Assembly: GCF_003711515.1 (NCBI RefSeq)
Contig: NW_021167082.1
Location: forward strand, 3,155,691 to 3,219,690
Reading direction: 5' to 3'
DNA length: 64,000 nt
From: Sodiomyces alkalinus F11
Lineage: Eukaryota; Ascomycota; Sordariomycetes; Glomerellales; Plectosphaerellaceae
Within the stretch, counting starts at the first letter, position 1. Each line of letters begins with the position of its first letter. The notes beneath the pieces are model-generated. The model made no database searches. It was not told the DNA's origin and was given only the letters and a program-made list of their open reading frames with translations. The translations under genes and the position numbers were made by a program. Shown piece after piece: positions 32,701 to 45,480 of the stretch.

Positions 32701-34060
32701 AGGGTTTTATAGCTTAAAAGACCTCGTAGTCCCTGCTAAAGAAGGGTAATCTCCCACGTAGTTATAGCACTTATAGGTCTTATACTCGTAGTCTCCATAT
32801 TCTTCACACTCGTTATAGTAGTGGTATTCCTCCCGATAGCCTTTAACGGCATAGATAGGGTAGGAAACTAGGCCTTTACAGGTCCCTCGGGTATACCCGA
32901 ATTTCCAGCAGTTAGAGCACTAGGTTCTAAGGGTTATAGGCCTATATTTATAGACCTTTAGCCGCTACCCGGTTATATAAAGCCCCTGTTTTAGGCAGTA
33001 CTTCTATTCTTTAGTGGAGGGCACAGAAATAACCACTATACCGTAACACGGGTTTAGAGCCCCTAGCCACCAAGGCTTCCCTACTACCCTAATAGGGTTA
33101 AAGGTGCCGATTTCCGTGACTAGGTTCTATAGACCTAGGCCCTATTATAGGCTTCGGTTAAGGGCCTCTTACGGCGGCTCGGAGGGGCCGGTTAGAGGGG
33201 TATCGCCACCCCTAAAGGCTTTAGAAGGCACCTATTTAATAATACGCTTAAACTAGTGGCCTATAGGCTAGGGGGGCTAGAGGGGAAGGTTTAGCTCTTT
33301 AAACCACTAATTCTGCGAGTCTAGGAGCTATTAAATGCTATATTTCGGCCCCGGGGTTAAAATAAGGTTCCTATTAGTTGACCGGCTAATAGCCGTAAAT
33401 GCAGGGAATTCTAGGGCCTTATTAAGCTTATTCCGAAGCGCGAGGAGATCGAAGGTATGCCTAGGAATCGCTGCCCTGCCGTAGATTGAAGGACAACGTT
33501 AGGGACCTTTTTAGGGTCTATAGGGAGGGGTGCCAGGGGTCTAGGCCTAGGCCGTAGGTGCTAGGGCCTCTAAAATAGGGGCCTAGGGTGCTATAGGGCC
33601 TTTCTTCCCCTTTATAGCCTCGCTATAAAGGGGTTTAGGCTATTCTGTAAGCCTACGAACTACCTAGGCTAGTTTGTCGACCTTCTATTCGAGTAGAGGA
33701 GGCTAGGGGGTCTCTAGAACTCCGTCGATAGTAGATTTAAGCCCTACGGATAGGGCTTTAATCTTAGGGGCAGGGTCCAGGGTATAGGCCTATTAAAGCA
33801 GCTAAAGAGCCTGTTAAAGTAGTTCCTTAGCCTATGCCTTACTAGCCGAACTAGTCCACTTCTGGGGCTTAGCCGAGGTTTCTCTAGGGGCTTTAGCTAT
33901 TCCGGGCGCCTTTTTAGCCTATTTACAGCCTAAAAGGCTCGGCTTTTCAGTAGGGGGGTCTTAGAAGCAGTGGGGCGCTAGAGGGTGTTTCGAAAGCACC
34001 TTCGGCTTCCGAGTCCGAGGGGGATTCGAGTCGGGTCCTAGAAAAACGTCTAGGCGTAGA
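32700..34060 (-). pseudogene. LINE M ORF1 with zinc-knuckle region
   Basis: Near 32930-32740 the minus strand reads CSNCWKFGYTRGTCK, then CEEYGDYEYKTYKCYN and VGDYPSLAGTTRSFK, the CCHC zinc-knuckle array of LINE ORF1 proteins in which some Cys and His have become Tyr by RIP. The region upstream of it is Ala/Pro-rich and broken by stops. Confidence 0.75.
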
Positions 34061-34259
34061 TGTGGAAGGGCTAAGGTGCCTTTTCAAATTTAGAGGCGTA
34101 GCGAGCGTTAAATCCTCTATACCTTTAGAGGTATTATCTATATCTACCTCCCCTAGGCCCTCTATAGTTATAGGGGCATTAGGGGGGGCGTTAGGGCCGT
34201 TAGGGGCGTTAGAGGTGTTAGGGGCGTTATTATGGCTGGTGTTATGGCTAGTGGGTTAT

Positions 34260-34600
34260 TGTTTATAGCGTTAGGGCTGGGTGGACGTCGGGGGTGCGGC
34301 TCTGCGCGGCTAGGCTTACTGCTTTGTTAGCGTGGGCGCAAGAGCCACGTCAGACTTTTCCCCCGCACGCGGGGGAGCTATAAGCCTATTTCCAGGCATT
34401 TTCGCACTTATAATACGCCTAAATTAGCGTCTGCGTGATACACGGGTATAGATAGCCGTATAGAGCTTGAAAAGGGCTATCGATTAATATAGGTTTCGAG
34501 TGGTTTAGGGCGTTTGCGCGTAAAACGTAGGTCCCCCCACGTGAGTTATAAGAAGGATGTCCGGTTAGCCTAGGCCGGGCGTTACCGAGGAAATAAGGGG
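34260..34600 (-). other. CA/TG-retaining GC-rich patch, probable LINE M 5' UTR
   Basis: This short stretch keeps many CA, TG and GC-rich words (for example GTGGGCGCAAGAGCCACGTC) and lies immediately upstream of LINE M ORF1. LINE copies are usually 5'-truncated, so the 5' UTR may be single-copy and thereby hidden from RIP. Confidence 0.5.
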
Positions 34601-35899
34601 CTAAAAGGGTATCGCGGCGTCTCCGCTATATAGCGGCCGCAGTATACTATCTCCGGCCTCCCTGCGTCCCCGGGGGACTCTTCTTATTATCCCTTCTATT
34701 TAATTAATAAAGAGAAAAGGGAAGGTAGGCGTTCCTGCCTTCCTTAGGGGGGGTATATACCTACTACTATATCCGGCGGTAGGCAGGAAGCGTAGGGCTC
34801 CGCCTTTACCCGTAAAAATAGTAGATAGTTTATAGAGGATAAGGTCCTTTTCCTTTCCCTCCTTTCCTTTCTATATTGCCTTAGAGCTTATTATATATTT
34901 TCTTTATTATACTCCCATTTAAGGTCTTATAGCCTTACCGTCGCGGTATTATATTAACTAGTAGCCTGTTTTAGTTCTCTATTTATACGTTTCCTATATA
35001 ATTTTCCTATATAATTCTAGTACGTGGTTTATAGTTCTATGTAGCGTTATAGTAGCGCTGGGTTAACTAGGTAGCGTACTAGAAGTAATAATAATTATAA
35101 TAATAATTATGATTAGTATCGTAATATAGGTATCTCTGTATTATAGTAGCGCCATAGTAGTAGTAGAATAATAGTCATAGATACCTTCTCCTAGTAATAA
35201 TCGTCGGTATAAATAGGACATAATTTATATTATGGCGTATATACGCCCCGGTAGTATTAAGGTGGTATCGGCGCGTCTAATATATAGTAGATACTTATGT
35301 TATAGTAAACGTCTAGGATCTTATCTAGACGATATTAAAGCTTATACTAATACTATAGGTATTAGTACGGCGTGCTATTAGTACGCTAATAGCCGATATC
35401 TATATAAGTATATACGTCCCTTCTATATTATAGAGGTGCTGCTAAGGTGCTAGGATAGATAGGTTTAGTAGGTCGATAAGTCCCCCCCGTTACTAAAAAG
35501 TAGTAGACTCGCCTTATAGAGATCTATTAAGCGTATATAACGGCCAAGACCGCCGCTAGCGTAAGTATCGTCATAGTAGGTAGTCTTCCTTAGATATCGT
35601 AGTAGTGCTATACTGGTAAACTAATACTCTATAGGCTAAGGAGCGCCTAATAACGGCGGCTTTATCCTTTGGATAGGCCGTCTTTTAGGCGTTACCTTCC
35701 GGCCACGGCCGTAGCGGTATCTTATCGGTATAGGTATAAGTATAGGAACTATTAAGCCGGCTTTAGCGTATTAAGAGTATAGCGGGTATGCTCCTAGACT
35801 ACTATATAAGTAGCTAAGGTCCCCTTACGGCCCGTTTACGGCCCTTTTACGGGTCTTTTTCGGTATAGTGCCGGCTAACTATCTTAGGCTCTTAAGTAT
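34601..35899. other. RIP-hit DNA between LINEs, no gene
   Basis: No recognisable coding block. Includes AT-rich simple sequence (AATAATAATTATAATAATAATTATGAT) at about 35084-35112. Confidence 0.45.
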
Positions 35900-38800
35900 A
35901 CCGAGAGTAGTGTTAATACCTTCAAGGGAGGAGACGATAACAATAATAAGGAGTAGTATAGTATCGGTAATATTTCCATACCGCGTTCCTGGCTTATAGG
36001 GCCCCTATCTCGTAATAAATAAGGCCGTTATACCGCTCCTCCCCTTTTAAGCTGCAGCCGCGTCTTCGTAGGCCAATATAACCCTAAGGGTAACCGGCAA
36101 TCGTTAAGTTTCTTACGTTATAGGAACCACTTAGCTATTTTTCCGGCCTTAGTATTATATTCCAGTATATCGTATAAATCTCCCCTTATTATAAACAGTC
36201 TTCTTATAGCGCCGAAGAAGTCCTTACGCTTTGCCTTATTTATATCCTAGTATTAAAGTACTATATATTCCGCTATCTCCGCCGCTTTATAGCCGTAGGG
36301 GCACCGCGTTAATAGGAATCCCGGTACTCTCGCCTTAGCTAGGAAAGCCTATAGGCCTAGTTTTCTAATCGGATTTAGGTAAGTGCGGAGCTTTAAGGCT
36401 TAAGAAGACCTTTATATTTCCGGAGAGAGCGTTATACTAAGGTGCGGCTTGGTGCCGTTATAGCATATATATATAGCTGCTATACTTCCGTCTAGGCTTT
36501 ACTCTATATATTTATAAAGGCCTTCCTTAGGGGCGAGGTCCCCGCCTAGGTTATAAGGGTAGCGAGTTAGGTATTACACACTAAGGTAGCATAGGTCCTA
36601 TAATAGCGATTCGGTACGGCTAAGACTCTTATCGCGGCGGATACCCCGGCTAGTATTCTATCCTTAATACTCTTTTTCTATATCCGAAGGACCTTCCGGG
36701 TACTAAGGCTTAAAAAGTAAAGGTTAAGGGGGGGATAAAAGTCTCCCCCTTAAGGACCCTAACTACTATAGCTTTATAGGCTCCCGCTATTAGTCGGAGG
36801 TATTAGCTTTAGACCGTTATTAGTACCGCTATGAGCTTATATTAAGGGCTTATTCTAATCTTATAGATAGCTAAGGCGTATTAGACTATTGGTAGTTATA
36901 TTACTATAAGGTATAGTCTCCTCGCGTCTATAAAGGTATACCCTTACGCTACCGCGCTTAGCCTTAAGAGGGCGTATATTTAGATAGTAAGGCGGCTTTT
37001 TACCTTTTTAGCGTATTATCGGAAATTAAGTTTTCTATTAAGCTAAATACCTAGGAGACTTATCATCTCTGTTACCGGTACCGAAATAACGCTAAAGGGG
37101 AGTAAGTAAGTAAGGGTTAGCGCGATTTCGTGAAGGGGATATAAATATACTTAGGTAGTTCGAATTATAGTCCGCTCGCTATGTTCTAGTTTAGATAAGT
37201 CCGCTACGTGGCGGCGAGGCGGTATTATATTGATACTTTTATCCTACTAAAGGCAATAATATTCGTATTATTAGTAAAGCCTACTATAATAGTTCTAGGG
37301 ATTCTTTTTAGCTCCTCGTAAAAGTAAAGATATAAAGGATAAAGAGAATAACGGAGATCAGGGAGCCTTAGAGTATACCCCTGTAAAAATGCTATAAAGG
37401 GGCTATTTCGCCGGTAAATAGTAGCCAGGCTATACAGCTTTAGAGGAAGCTATTAATTAAGATAGTAAGCTAATAAGGGAAACCTTTCCTTTCGAGTATC
37501 TCAAGAAGGTAAGAGTAAGGGATAGTATTAAAGGCGTCTTTTATATCTAGGTAGAGTATTAAAGCGGCGTTACTATAGGCCTAGCTCGCCTTTATAGCCT
37601 TCGTGACTCTTTATACTACTATCTTTATACTTCGCCCGGTCCGGTTATTTATTGATTCCTTTAGGAGGAGCCAATACTCCTCCGCTACCGCGGCGATACG
37701 GTTAACTAATATCCCCTTAAGGACCTTACCTATTATACTAAGGAGTGATATCGGTCGCTAACCCTTTACTCTCTCGTAATTAGCTAACGGCCGACCTTGC
37801 TTCTAAAGGACTATTATAGTAATATAGCGGTACCTTTTTATATGATAGCCTGCTTTAAGGTATACTATAAAGATAGCACTTAGCCTTTTATAGAAGGGGG
37901 GCTTATATACTCTTAAGAGCCCTGCTAGGAGCCTATTAGGCCCTAATACCGCTTAGGGCTTAGTCTTCTTAAGGCGTCCCTATATATCCACTACGGTAAT
38001 ATTATAGCGGATATCCTATCCGGGGGGAACTTTCGTGCCTAGAGGCTTAAAAGGGGTAAGGAGGAGAGGGGGAAGAGCTTTCGGTTAAGGAATTTAGCTT
38101 TCTCTATATATATAGGAGCTAGGTTATCGTTATTATCCCGGTCGAGTAGAGTAGGTGCTACTAGTATAGCTATTTCGTTACTATCACAGCCTTATCTTAA
38201 TAACTCTCCGCTTCCTAGAACTTATTCTATTGGTTCCGGGAGTTCCTAGATATATATCCATAGTAGAGGCGCCTTACTTCCTTAGTAAGGGCGGTTAGGT
38301 CCGCGTTCTATTAAGGGGTAAATAGGAGTCCGGGGGTATCGGTATATCGCCGCGGTATTACCTTATCGCCTTAGACTATAATGTTATTACTTAGGGTATT
38401 AAGTGCTATAGTAATCTTTTGAGCTATTATAAAGGGGCCGGCCTAGTATAGCTACGCGGCGGCGAGTTAGGTAACCTATAAAGAGTTAAAATCCTTTTAG
38501 ACCTACCTAGGCTAGTCCGAGGCCCGTAGCGGTATCGGTACGGGATTAAGTACTATATAGATATAGGCTATCTATAAGTAATAGTCTAATCCAATAACGG
38601 TCTTATCAGGGTTACTATAATTATAGCAGAGCCCTTATATTACCTATATAAGGTCGATAATACTAACACGCTCGCCTTAGCGGTATTATATAGTAATTCT
38701 GGATAGGTTAACTAGGTCTAGATTCTAATAGTTTATAAAGTTAAGGAGGGCGTTAGCCTAAGAGTAATAGCGCGGTGGCTAGGATTAAACGGGGTAGTAT

Positions 38801-39574
38801 AAGTTAAAGTCCCCTATAAGGAGATATCGGCCCCGTAACGGTACCGTATTAAGTATATCCTATAGGGGCGTATTCTAGGGCATCCTAACTAACTAATGGT
38901 TCTCGCAGTAGATTAACTAGATTATAAGGGCGTTATCTCCGGTCCCGAATATAACGGTGTAGGCGTTATAGTAGGCCCGCTACGTCCACTTATATAACAG
39001 GTATCTCGTATATATATATATATAGGAGGGTATAGCCCCCTCCCTAGACTAGTCGGTAGACCCATTAGAAGTAGTAGGCCGGAATTGTCGTGAAAGGGTT
39101 AAGGTCGGGTTCCTAAATCGCTATTATATTGTTCTCGGCGCGGTATTAGAGCGGGAGCTCCCTACGCGTCTAATTGCTCCTTATACACTATAAAAGGATA
39201 TAAATACTTCTTAATTAGAAAGATAGGGGGGGTTTAAGATAATATACCCTGTATAACCGGGGTTTAGCTCTACGGCCCCTACTACAGTGCCTTACTAGTC
39301 CCGCCGGGGACTATATAGGCGGTTATTAGGCCCAGCGTTAAGGAGCCCTCCTAATCTTTAGTGCTTTTCGGGGGGCATCCTTTACCCCTATAAAGGGGTT
39401 AGTCTTAATCCTAGGAGATAATAATTAGGGGAAAACTCTATAGCTACTATAGATATACTGCTTTGGTCTAACAGGTAATATTAAAGTCCCTAGCTTAATA
39501 CTTATACCCTGTACGAGTCTTCTTAGCCTCTTTGTTTAGTAGCTAGTATAAATCGTTATAGGTATTATTATTTT
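35900..39574 (-). mobile_element. LINE 2, ORF2 part, cut off by element C
   Basis: Minus-strand remains of a second LINE family. LYLDIKDAFNTIP and YLLEILERKGFP lie near 37550-37480. Then ILFILYISTFTEELKR near 37330 and VGFTNNTNIIAFSR near 37260 form the catalytic box, whose aspartates now read Asn through RIP. The same family recurs at 60900-64000. At 39574 the coding strand runs into element C and resumes at 52686: a TGD-Tyr zinc-knuckle stretch joins a YNDLYxLLNKEAKKTRTGYKY stretch. Confidence 0.8.
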
Positions 39575-39718
39575 TGATAATTACGATAGAAATAGATAAA
39601 AACGGAATTAATATTGTAAGACTTGGATTATTGCGAACGAAGAAGTATAGATTCCTTCGTAGTATGTGTCTTGTATAAGGAAAAAGAAGAATGGATTCTG
39701 AGATTCGGGGCATTGAAT
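39575..39718 (-). repeat. Element C left LTR, first part
   Basis: 144 bp, ending in the TGAAT (39714-39718) that was duplicated when element B inserted. It aligns with 52293-52436. Confidence 0.9.
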
Positions 39719-39981
39719 TGTCGCATGGGCACACGGACCACGACGTGGCCTATAGGGGATCCAGGGGGGATCCACGCTATGACTAAGGGCTTCGGATATG
39801 ATAGGGGCGGATACCGGAAAAGACCGGATAGGATCTAAATGACTTAGTACCTATAATAGAGTCTTTACCACCTAAATTAAGGGTATAAGAGACTCTCCTA
39901 GATATAACTTAATATAATACACATACACGAGATTTCTGCTCTACTAAGTTAATTATTTAAGTGCCTATTTAACGTGCGATA
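39719..39981 (+). repeat. Element B left LTR
   Basis: 263 bp. Differences from the right LTR are almost all C/T or G/A. Confidence 0.92.
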
Positions 39982-39994
39982 GTTATAAGCCCGG
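39982..39994 (+). other. Element B primer-binding site
   Basis: GTTATAAGCCCGG directly after the LTR, identical to that of element A and matching the initiator tRNA-Met anticodon region once one RIP change is allowed. Confidence 0.72.
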
Positions 39995-40319
39995 TTTATA
40001 ACGCCTAAAACGATAGATATTAATAAGGCTACCCCTATTCTACTGCAAAGACGTAATCACGTCTATATAAGCACTCTTAAATAACTACCATCGACCTAAT
40101 CAGAGTAATTAAGAGATTAATTAACCTACCTATTAATTAACTAACCGATAAACGATAATCTAATAAAGATATCTTCTAACGTATCTAATGCTAAATAGAA
40201 GGCGGCCGCTACTACCCTCGTTAACTAAAAGGATTAAGTAGTTTAGGAGCGCACCGTACGCGGTAAATTGGCCTCCTACTAGGATAACTACCTTAATCTA
40301 AAGCTAAGCGATAAGGAGA

Positions 40320-41500
40320 CTAATGCTTATCTCCTCCCTATACCTATACCACCTAATATTCGTAAATATAAAGCCCTTACCGTGGACCCTAACGCGGAGG
40401 AGGCTATAGCCACTACCGTCACGGCTACTCCGTCTTCTATTATCACGCTAGAGGGCGATAAGGCCACGGATACTATAGAATCCACGGCTACCACGGCCGC
40501 TACTACGGCTACCGGTAAGAAGAAGACGGCCGCCCGCCGTAAGGCTACGGCCACGGCCGTAACGGAAAAGCCCCTGACTAGGACGCCTATATCTATTAAC
40601 GACCTCTCTAAAAAGGGGCGTACATATTATCTATAAGACTGCCGTGTATCCCGCGAGGAAAAGGCAGACTATAACGCGTAGTAGAAGGAATTTGATAAGG
40701 TACGTTCCTATATCGAAGGAACTATCTGCACCACGTTATATAACCTCCTCGCCTAGCTATAGAATAATACCGTAAATAACCTATAGGCCTGGATTACCCT
40801 CCTATATGCGCACGTAGGACCGATACCTATAGACCTCCGTAAGGAAGCCCTAGTTCTATACCGACGATATGCCACGCCTATAAAGGCTATACCTAAGGAT
40901 ATAGACGCCTAGGTGGTAAGCTAGAAAATAGCGATAATACGCTATAAATATATAGGTGTCGTGGAGCTATTAAGCGCGGACTATTAGGCGGAAAACGCGT
41001 TAAAAGCTATTAGACCTATCGCCTAGGAATAGAGTAATAACTACCTGGTGAATAACTACGATAAGATTACGGAAAACGAGCTAACGATTAAGGACTTCGT
41101 AAAGGCTCTACGTACGGTTCTTAGTAATATAAAGAGCCTATAATCCACCGCTATAAAGCCTAGAGTTGGGAGAGGCACCTTTAACACCCTTAGGAACCTC
41201 CCCGATACTAAGGATACTGCTAATAACGATAATAATAAGAAGCGCCCTTATAGTGATACGTCCGTAAAGGCTATCCCTCCCGTAATAAGGAGGCCTTACG
41301 AGATATATAAGAATACCTATACCACCGCCGCCTATTAGTACGTGAGGCCGGATATACTCCCTTATACCTAGCGTGGCCGTGAAGATATTATAAAGGTCGC
41401 GGAAAAGAAGATACGTATTTATAGTTTTAAAAGCCGCGTAGACACCACGATATAGAAAAGGCGGGAAGTAATAGCTGCTACCGCTAATAAAATAGAGAAA
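40320..41500 (+). pseudogene. Element B gag
   Basis: An open stretch at 40382-40636 encodes an Ala/Thr-rich, Lys-containing segment, followed by broken frames to about 41480. The corresponding part of element A is similar. The low-complexity Thr/Ala segment may reflect slippage as well as RIP. No zinc knuckle could be read with confidence. Confidence 0.55.
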
Positions 41501-42289
41501 GTCTAGGAAGATTAACTCTATAATACTACGCCTACTACTATAGTTTATAAAGACCTGTCCGTCACCTCGACGGGGAGACTAGGAGCCCCCCTAACTTAGG
41601 GGGTAGCGCGTCGTTATACGATGATACTATTAAGATTATAATAAGAATAGGGGATATCCTTTTCTATTAACTAAGCTAGAGCGCTATTATACTACGCGAT
41701 TCTAGACTTAGGATTATTAATCTATATCTTTAATAATCGAGGCCGTTTTACGGCCGTTAGACTACCGACGGTTAATTTATTAACGCTTTAGGTGGGTATT
41801 TACGAGGCTCCTATCCTCGGATACGGAGACGTTAAGGTACGTGTATAATCCCTAGCGGGTATAAAGAGGCTGCTACGCCTCCGTAACGTCGTATACTATA
41901 AGGAATTTATTACTAATATCGTCTCGGAACGCTAGCTACGCCTATAAGGCTACCGCTAAGACACCGTAAACGATACTATCGTTAGCTCCGCCGACGACCG
42001 GCCTATCTATAAGCTACTAGATATCCACGGCTAGTATATAATCGAGCGCGCGGAAGCCACGGCCGCTACCGCGTTCGTGGTCTCGGTAAGGTATCCCCGC
42101 GATAACCCGTATAGAAGATCACGATAACCGCGGTAACCGTAGAAGACCACGGTATAACGGTGGCACGAACGCCTTAGCTATTACGGTACCGATACTCTTA
42201 TAAAGATCGTTAACGCTACTTAGGGGGTAAAGATAAAGGGACCTCGTATAACGGACTATAACGCGGGTGGGTAATCGTAAGTGCCTACG

Positions 42290-42620
42290 TAGATCCGGCG
42301 GATACTATCCTTTTACTCGTTGAAGCCCGGAGAGGCCCTAGCTATTGATTTTCACGATCTGGAAAAGGCGGAGCCGTTAGCAGGCGGCCTATATAAGTCT
42401 ATTATATTCGTTATAGACGTATATATAGGTAATACGTGGGATTACTACCTATAGAAGAGAGACTAAGGCTTTATCCTGCACGCGTTAAAAGACGTTTTTA
42501 CCTTACTTAAGACCTATTCGTTGTCCGGCTATATATCCTACGAGCCGATTCCGAGATATTTTAGTACCCAGAAGTCATTGCTTTCCTCGCTGCTAAGAGG
42601 GTGGAAGGCTAGCCGTTAGC
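42290..42620 (+). pseudogene. Element B integrase core
   Basis: Plus-strand frame reads KPGEALAIDFHDLEKAEP, with the first catalytic Asp, then KSIIFVIDVYIGNTWDYYL and FILHALKDVFTLLK. This is the rve-type integrase core of copia elements, interrupted by TAG/TAA stops. Confidence 0.8.
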
Positions 42621-43196
42621 ACTATATTTATAAGATCAAAACGGCGTTATAGAATAGATTAGAGGTATAGTTAAGAGAAGGGCGAGGGCTATAAGGATTA
42701 AAGCTAATCTGCTTTTATCTATCTAGCCTAACATCTTTAACACTGCTATATATCTATATAATAGGACGCCACGATATATTAACGACTAGCGAACGCTATA
42801 TAAAGGCCTGCGCGGCCGTTAACCTAACCTTACGCACCTGCGAGCTTACGGCTATAAAGCCTTTATAAAAACGCCCGATACCTAAGCTAAAAGGAACCAC
42901 CTATAAAAGCTAGAACCGAAGGTATAGATCGGTTATTATATCGGATACTAATCCTTAAATAGCTTCCATATTTAGCTACTATACCTAACGGATATTATTA
43001 CTATGAGAGATATAGTCTTTAACGAAGACGAGATATTTAATAGTAGGATTAAAACGCTATAAGCTATAGCTTCCGCCGAGGAAATCGGGGAACGCCTATA
43101 ATCTATCCGTATCACCTAATCTAATAAGACCGCGAATAGGCTACTATTAAGGGGTATAGCCGTAGACGTATTAGATCTTAAGTCGGAAGACTTTAA

Positions 43197-43505
43197 CGCT
43201 ACTGCTATTACTACGGGTACAGGCGACGCTACCGTTATTACTACGGATAAAGGCGAGGCCGTCGCTATTACTACGAGAGAGGCTGCTACTATTACTATAG
43301 ACTATACCGCTATTACTACGGGCACCGCTATTACTACGGGCACCGCTATTACTACGGGCACCGCTATTACTACGGGCACCGCTATTACTATAGGAGAAGA
43401 CTATACTACCGCTATTACTACAGGTAAAGGCGACGCTACCGTTATTACTACGGATAAAGACGAGGCCGTCGCTATTACTACGAGAGAGGCTACTACTATT
43501 ACTAT
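43197..43505 (+). repeat. Coding minisatellite in element B (18-bp units)
   Basis: GCTATTACTACGGGCACC repeats about four times in tandem at 43305-43380, with looser GCTATTACTAC-based units on both sides. In frame, each 18-bp unit encodes Ala-Ile-Thr-Thr-Gly-Thr. A degenerate version occurs in element A at about 26100-26210. Confidence 0.85.
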
Positions 43506-43512
43506 AGATAAG

Positions 43513-43555
43513 GTTCTAAATCTATAGCCTAATAACTAGGCTATAGATTTAGAAC
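43513..43555. repeat. Perfect 18-bp hairpin at the gap edge
   Basis: Bases 43513-43530 and 43538-43555 are exact inverted copies (GTTCTAAATCTATAGCCT) around a 7-base loop. The second arm ends exactly where the N run begins. Confidence 0.95.
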
Positions 43556-44365
43556 NNNNNNNNNNNNNNNNNNNNNNNNNNNNNNNNNNNNNNNNNNNNN
43601 NNNNNNNNNNNNNNNNNNNNNNNNNNNNNNNNNNNNNNNNNNNNNNNNNNNNNNNNNNNNNNNNNNNNNNNNNNNNNNNNNNNNNNNNNNNNNNNNNNNN
43701 NNNNNNNNNNNNNNNNNNNNNNNNNNNNNNNNNNNNNNNNNNNNNNNNNNNNNNNNNNNNNNNNNNNNNNNNNNNNNNNNNNNNNNNNNNNNNNNNNNNN
43801 NNNNNNNNNNNNNNNNNNNNNNNNNNNNNNNNNNNNNNNNNNNNNNNNNNNNNNNNNNNNNNNNNNNNNNNNNNNNNNNNNNNNNNNNNNNNNNNNNNNN
43901 NNNNNNNNNNNNNNNNNNNNNNNNNNNNNNNNNNNNNNNNNNNNNNNNNNNNNNNNNNNNNNNNNNNNNNNNNNNNNNNNNNNNNNNNNNNNNNNNNNNN
44001 NNNNNNNNNNNNNNNNNNNNNNNNNNNNNNNNNNNNNNNNNNNNNNNNNNNNNNNNNNNNNNNNNNNNNNNNNNNNNNNNNNNNNNNNNNNNNNNNNNNN
44101 NNNNNNNNNNNNNNNNNNNNNNNNNNNNNNNNNNNNNNNNNNNNNNNNNNNNNNNNNNNNNNNNNNNNNNNNNNNNNNNNNNNNNNNNNNNNNNNNNNNN
44201 NNNNNNNNNNNNNNNNNNNNNNNNNNNNNNNNNNNNNNNNNNNNNNNNNNNNNNNNNNNNNNNNNNNNNNNNNNNNNNNNNNNNNNNNNNNNNNNNNNNN
44301 NNNNNNNNNNNNNNNNNNNNNNNNNNNNNNNNNNNNNNNNNNNNNNNNNNNNNNNNNNNNNNNNN
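43556..44365. other. Assembly gap (810 N)
   Basis: A run of N within element B, between the minisatellite and the reverse transcriptase. Anything in it, including the N-terminal half of the reverse transcriptase, is unseen. Confidence 0.99.
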
Positions 44366-45480
44366 AGGTAAGGTCCTACTACTACGGAAAGCCCTCTTCG
44401 GCTTAAGGGTATCGCTACTACTATAGTAAGAGGAATTTAGCGGCACGCTATAGAGGATAGGATTCACGACCGTGCCTAATGACCCCTATACTATACTCCG
44501 CGACGGTTTAATCCTATTCTTCTACGTCGACGATATCGGATTTATCTACTATAGAGATCGTAAGACTAACACCGACGACCTTAAGGCCGCCCTTGAGCGA
44601 AGTTATAGGTTATTAGGAGTCGAGGAAATCCGCTGGTTCCTAGGAATTAAGGTCCTAAGGGATAAAGCCACCCGTAGATTATAGCTATTATAATCCTCTT
44701 ACATAGAGAAGATCGCGGTTAAATACTGCGTAGATATACTCTGCCGAAAACCACTAAAGGTCCCGTTATTAACGATAGAGCCGCTAATACCCTGTAACGG
44801 TATACGCGCGTCGAGTCCCGAGGTCTGCTAGTATTAGGGTATAACCGGTTCTATTCTATATACCGCTTTCGTAATAAGACCCGAACATCGTATTCGCCTA
44901 TTCGAAGCTTTCCTAATATAACGTTAACCCCTCCTCCGACCACCTTAAAAGGGCTTAATAAGTGCTAATATTCCTATATCACACGAGACACTACTACCTA
45001 GAATACGGCGGGGATAGGCTCTTCCTAATAGTAAGCGACACGTCCTTTAGGGATAACCTAGACTGTAAGAGTTCACAGGGATATGCGATAAGGCCTTTCG
45101 GGGGAACCGTTAACTAGAAGGCGGGTAAGTAACTAATAGTAATAACGCCGTTAATAGAGTCGGAACTACTTACTTTTACCGAAACAGCTAAGGAGACGCT
45201 ATTCGTTAGCCGGATATTAAGGGATTTAGAGCTTCGGTTAGACTAATAGTAACTACAGCTATACTACGATAATTAAGAGACTATTAACCTTATTAATAAG
45301 AAGGTATAACGTCTACGAATAAGGCTACGGCACGTCGATACTTATAACTAGTAGGCACGTTAGTTAGTATAGCAGGGCCTCTTTAAGGTTACGTACGTTA
45401 ACACGAAGGAGATAATCGCGGACGGTTTAACGAAGGCACTGCTGGAGGCAGGGATTAAAAGACTATAGTAATAGCTTAAT
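44366..45480 (+). pseudogene. Element B reverse transcriptase C-terminus and RNase H
   Basis: A 70-codon open piece (44472-44684) reads FFYVDDIGFIYY, with the catalytic YVDD box, and LLGVEEIRWFLGIKVL, the RVT_2 signature of copia elements. A frame with stops then gives ESELLTFTETAKETLFVSRIL near 45160 and YYDN plus TINLINKKV near 45270, the RNase H end. ADGLTKAL-like wording closes it near 45420. Confidence 0.88.

Larger units (their letters stand above)
28355..34260 (-). mobile_element. LINE M (Tad-like), RIP-inactivated
   Basis: Non-LTR retrotransposon on the minus strand. Thirteen T at 28355-28367 are its poly-A tail. Going upstream come RNase H, reverse transcriptase, an APE-type endonuclease region and an ORF1 with zinc knuckles. 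Its 3' end matches the plus-strand fragment at 4640-5645. The 5' limit is uncertain; the GC-rich unmutated stretch at 34260-34600 is probably its 5' UTR. Confidence 0.85.

Noticed and set aside
34062..34268. 68-codon plus-strand frame of Gly/Ala/Leu repeats
   Set aside because: Opposite the LINE M ORF1 start, it arises from a GGGGCGTTA-type simple repeat.
39623..39838. Open frame shared by both copies of the element C LTR (also 52341-52538)
   Set aside because: The shared 30 or so codons simply reflect LTR identity. The frame diverges into element B in one copy and there is no domain.
43541..44467. 308-codon open frame on the minus strand
   Set aside because: Open only because it crosses the run of N.
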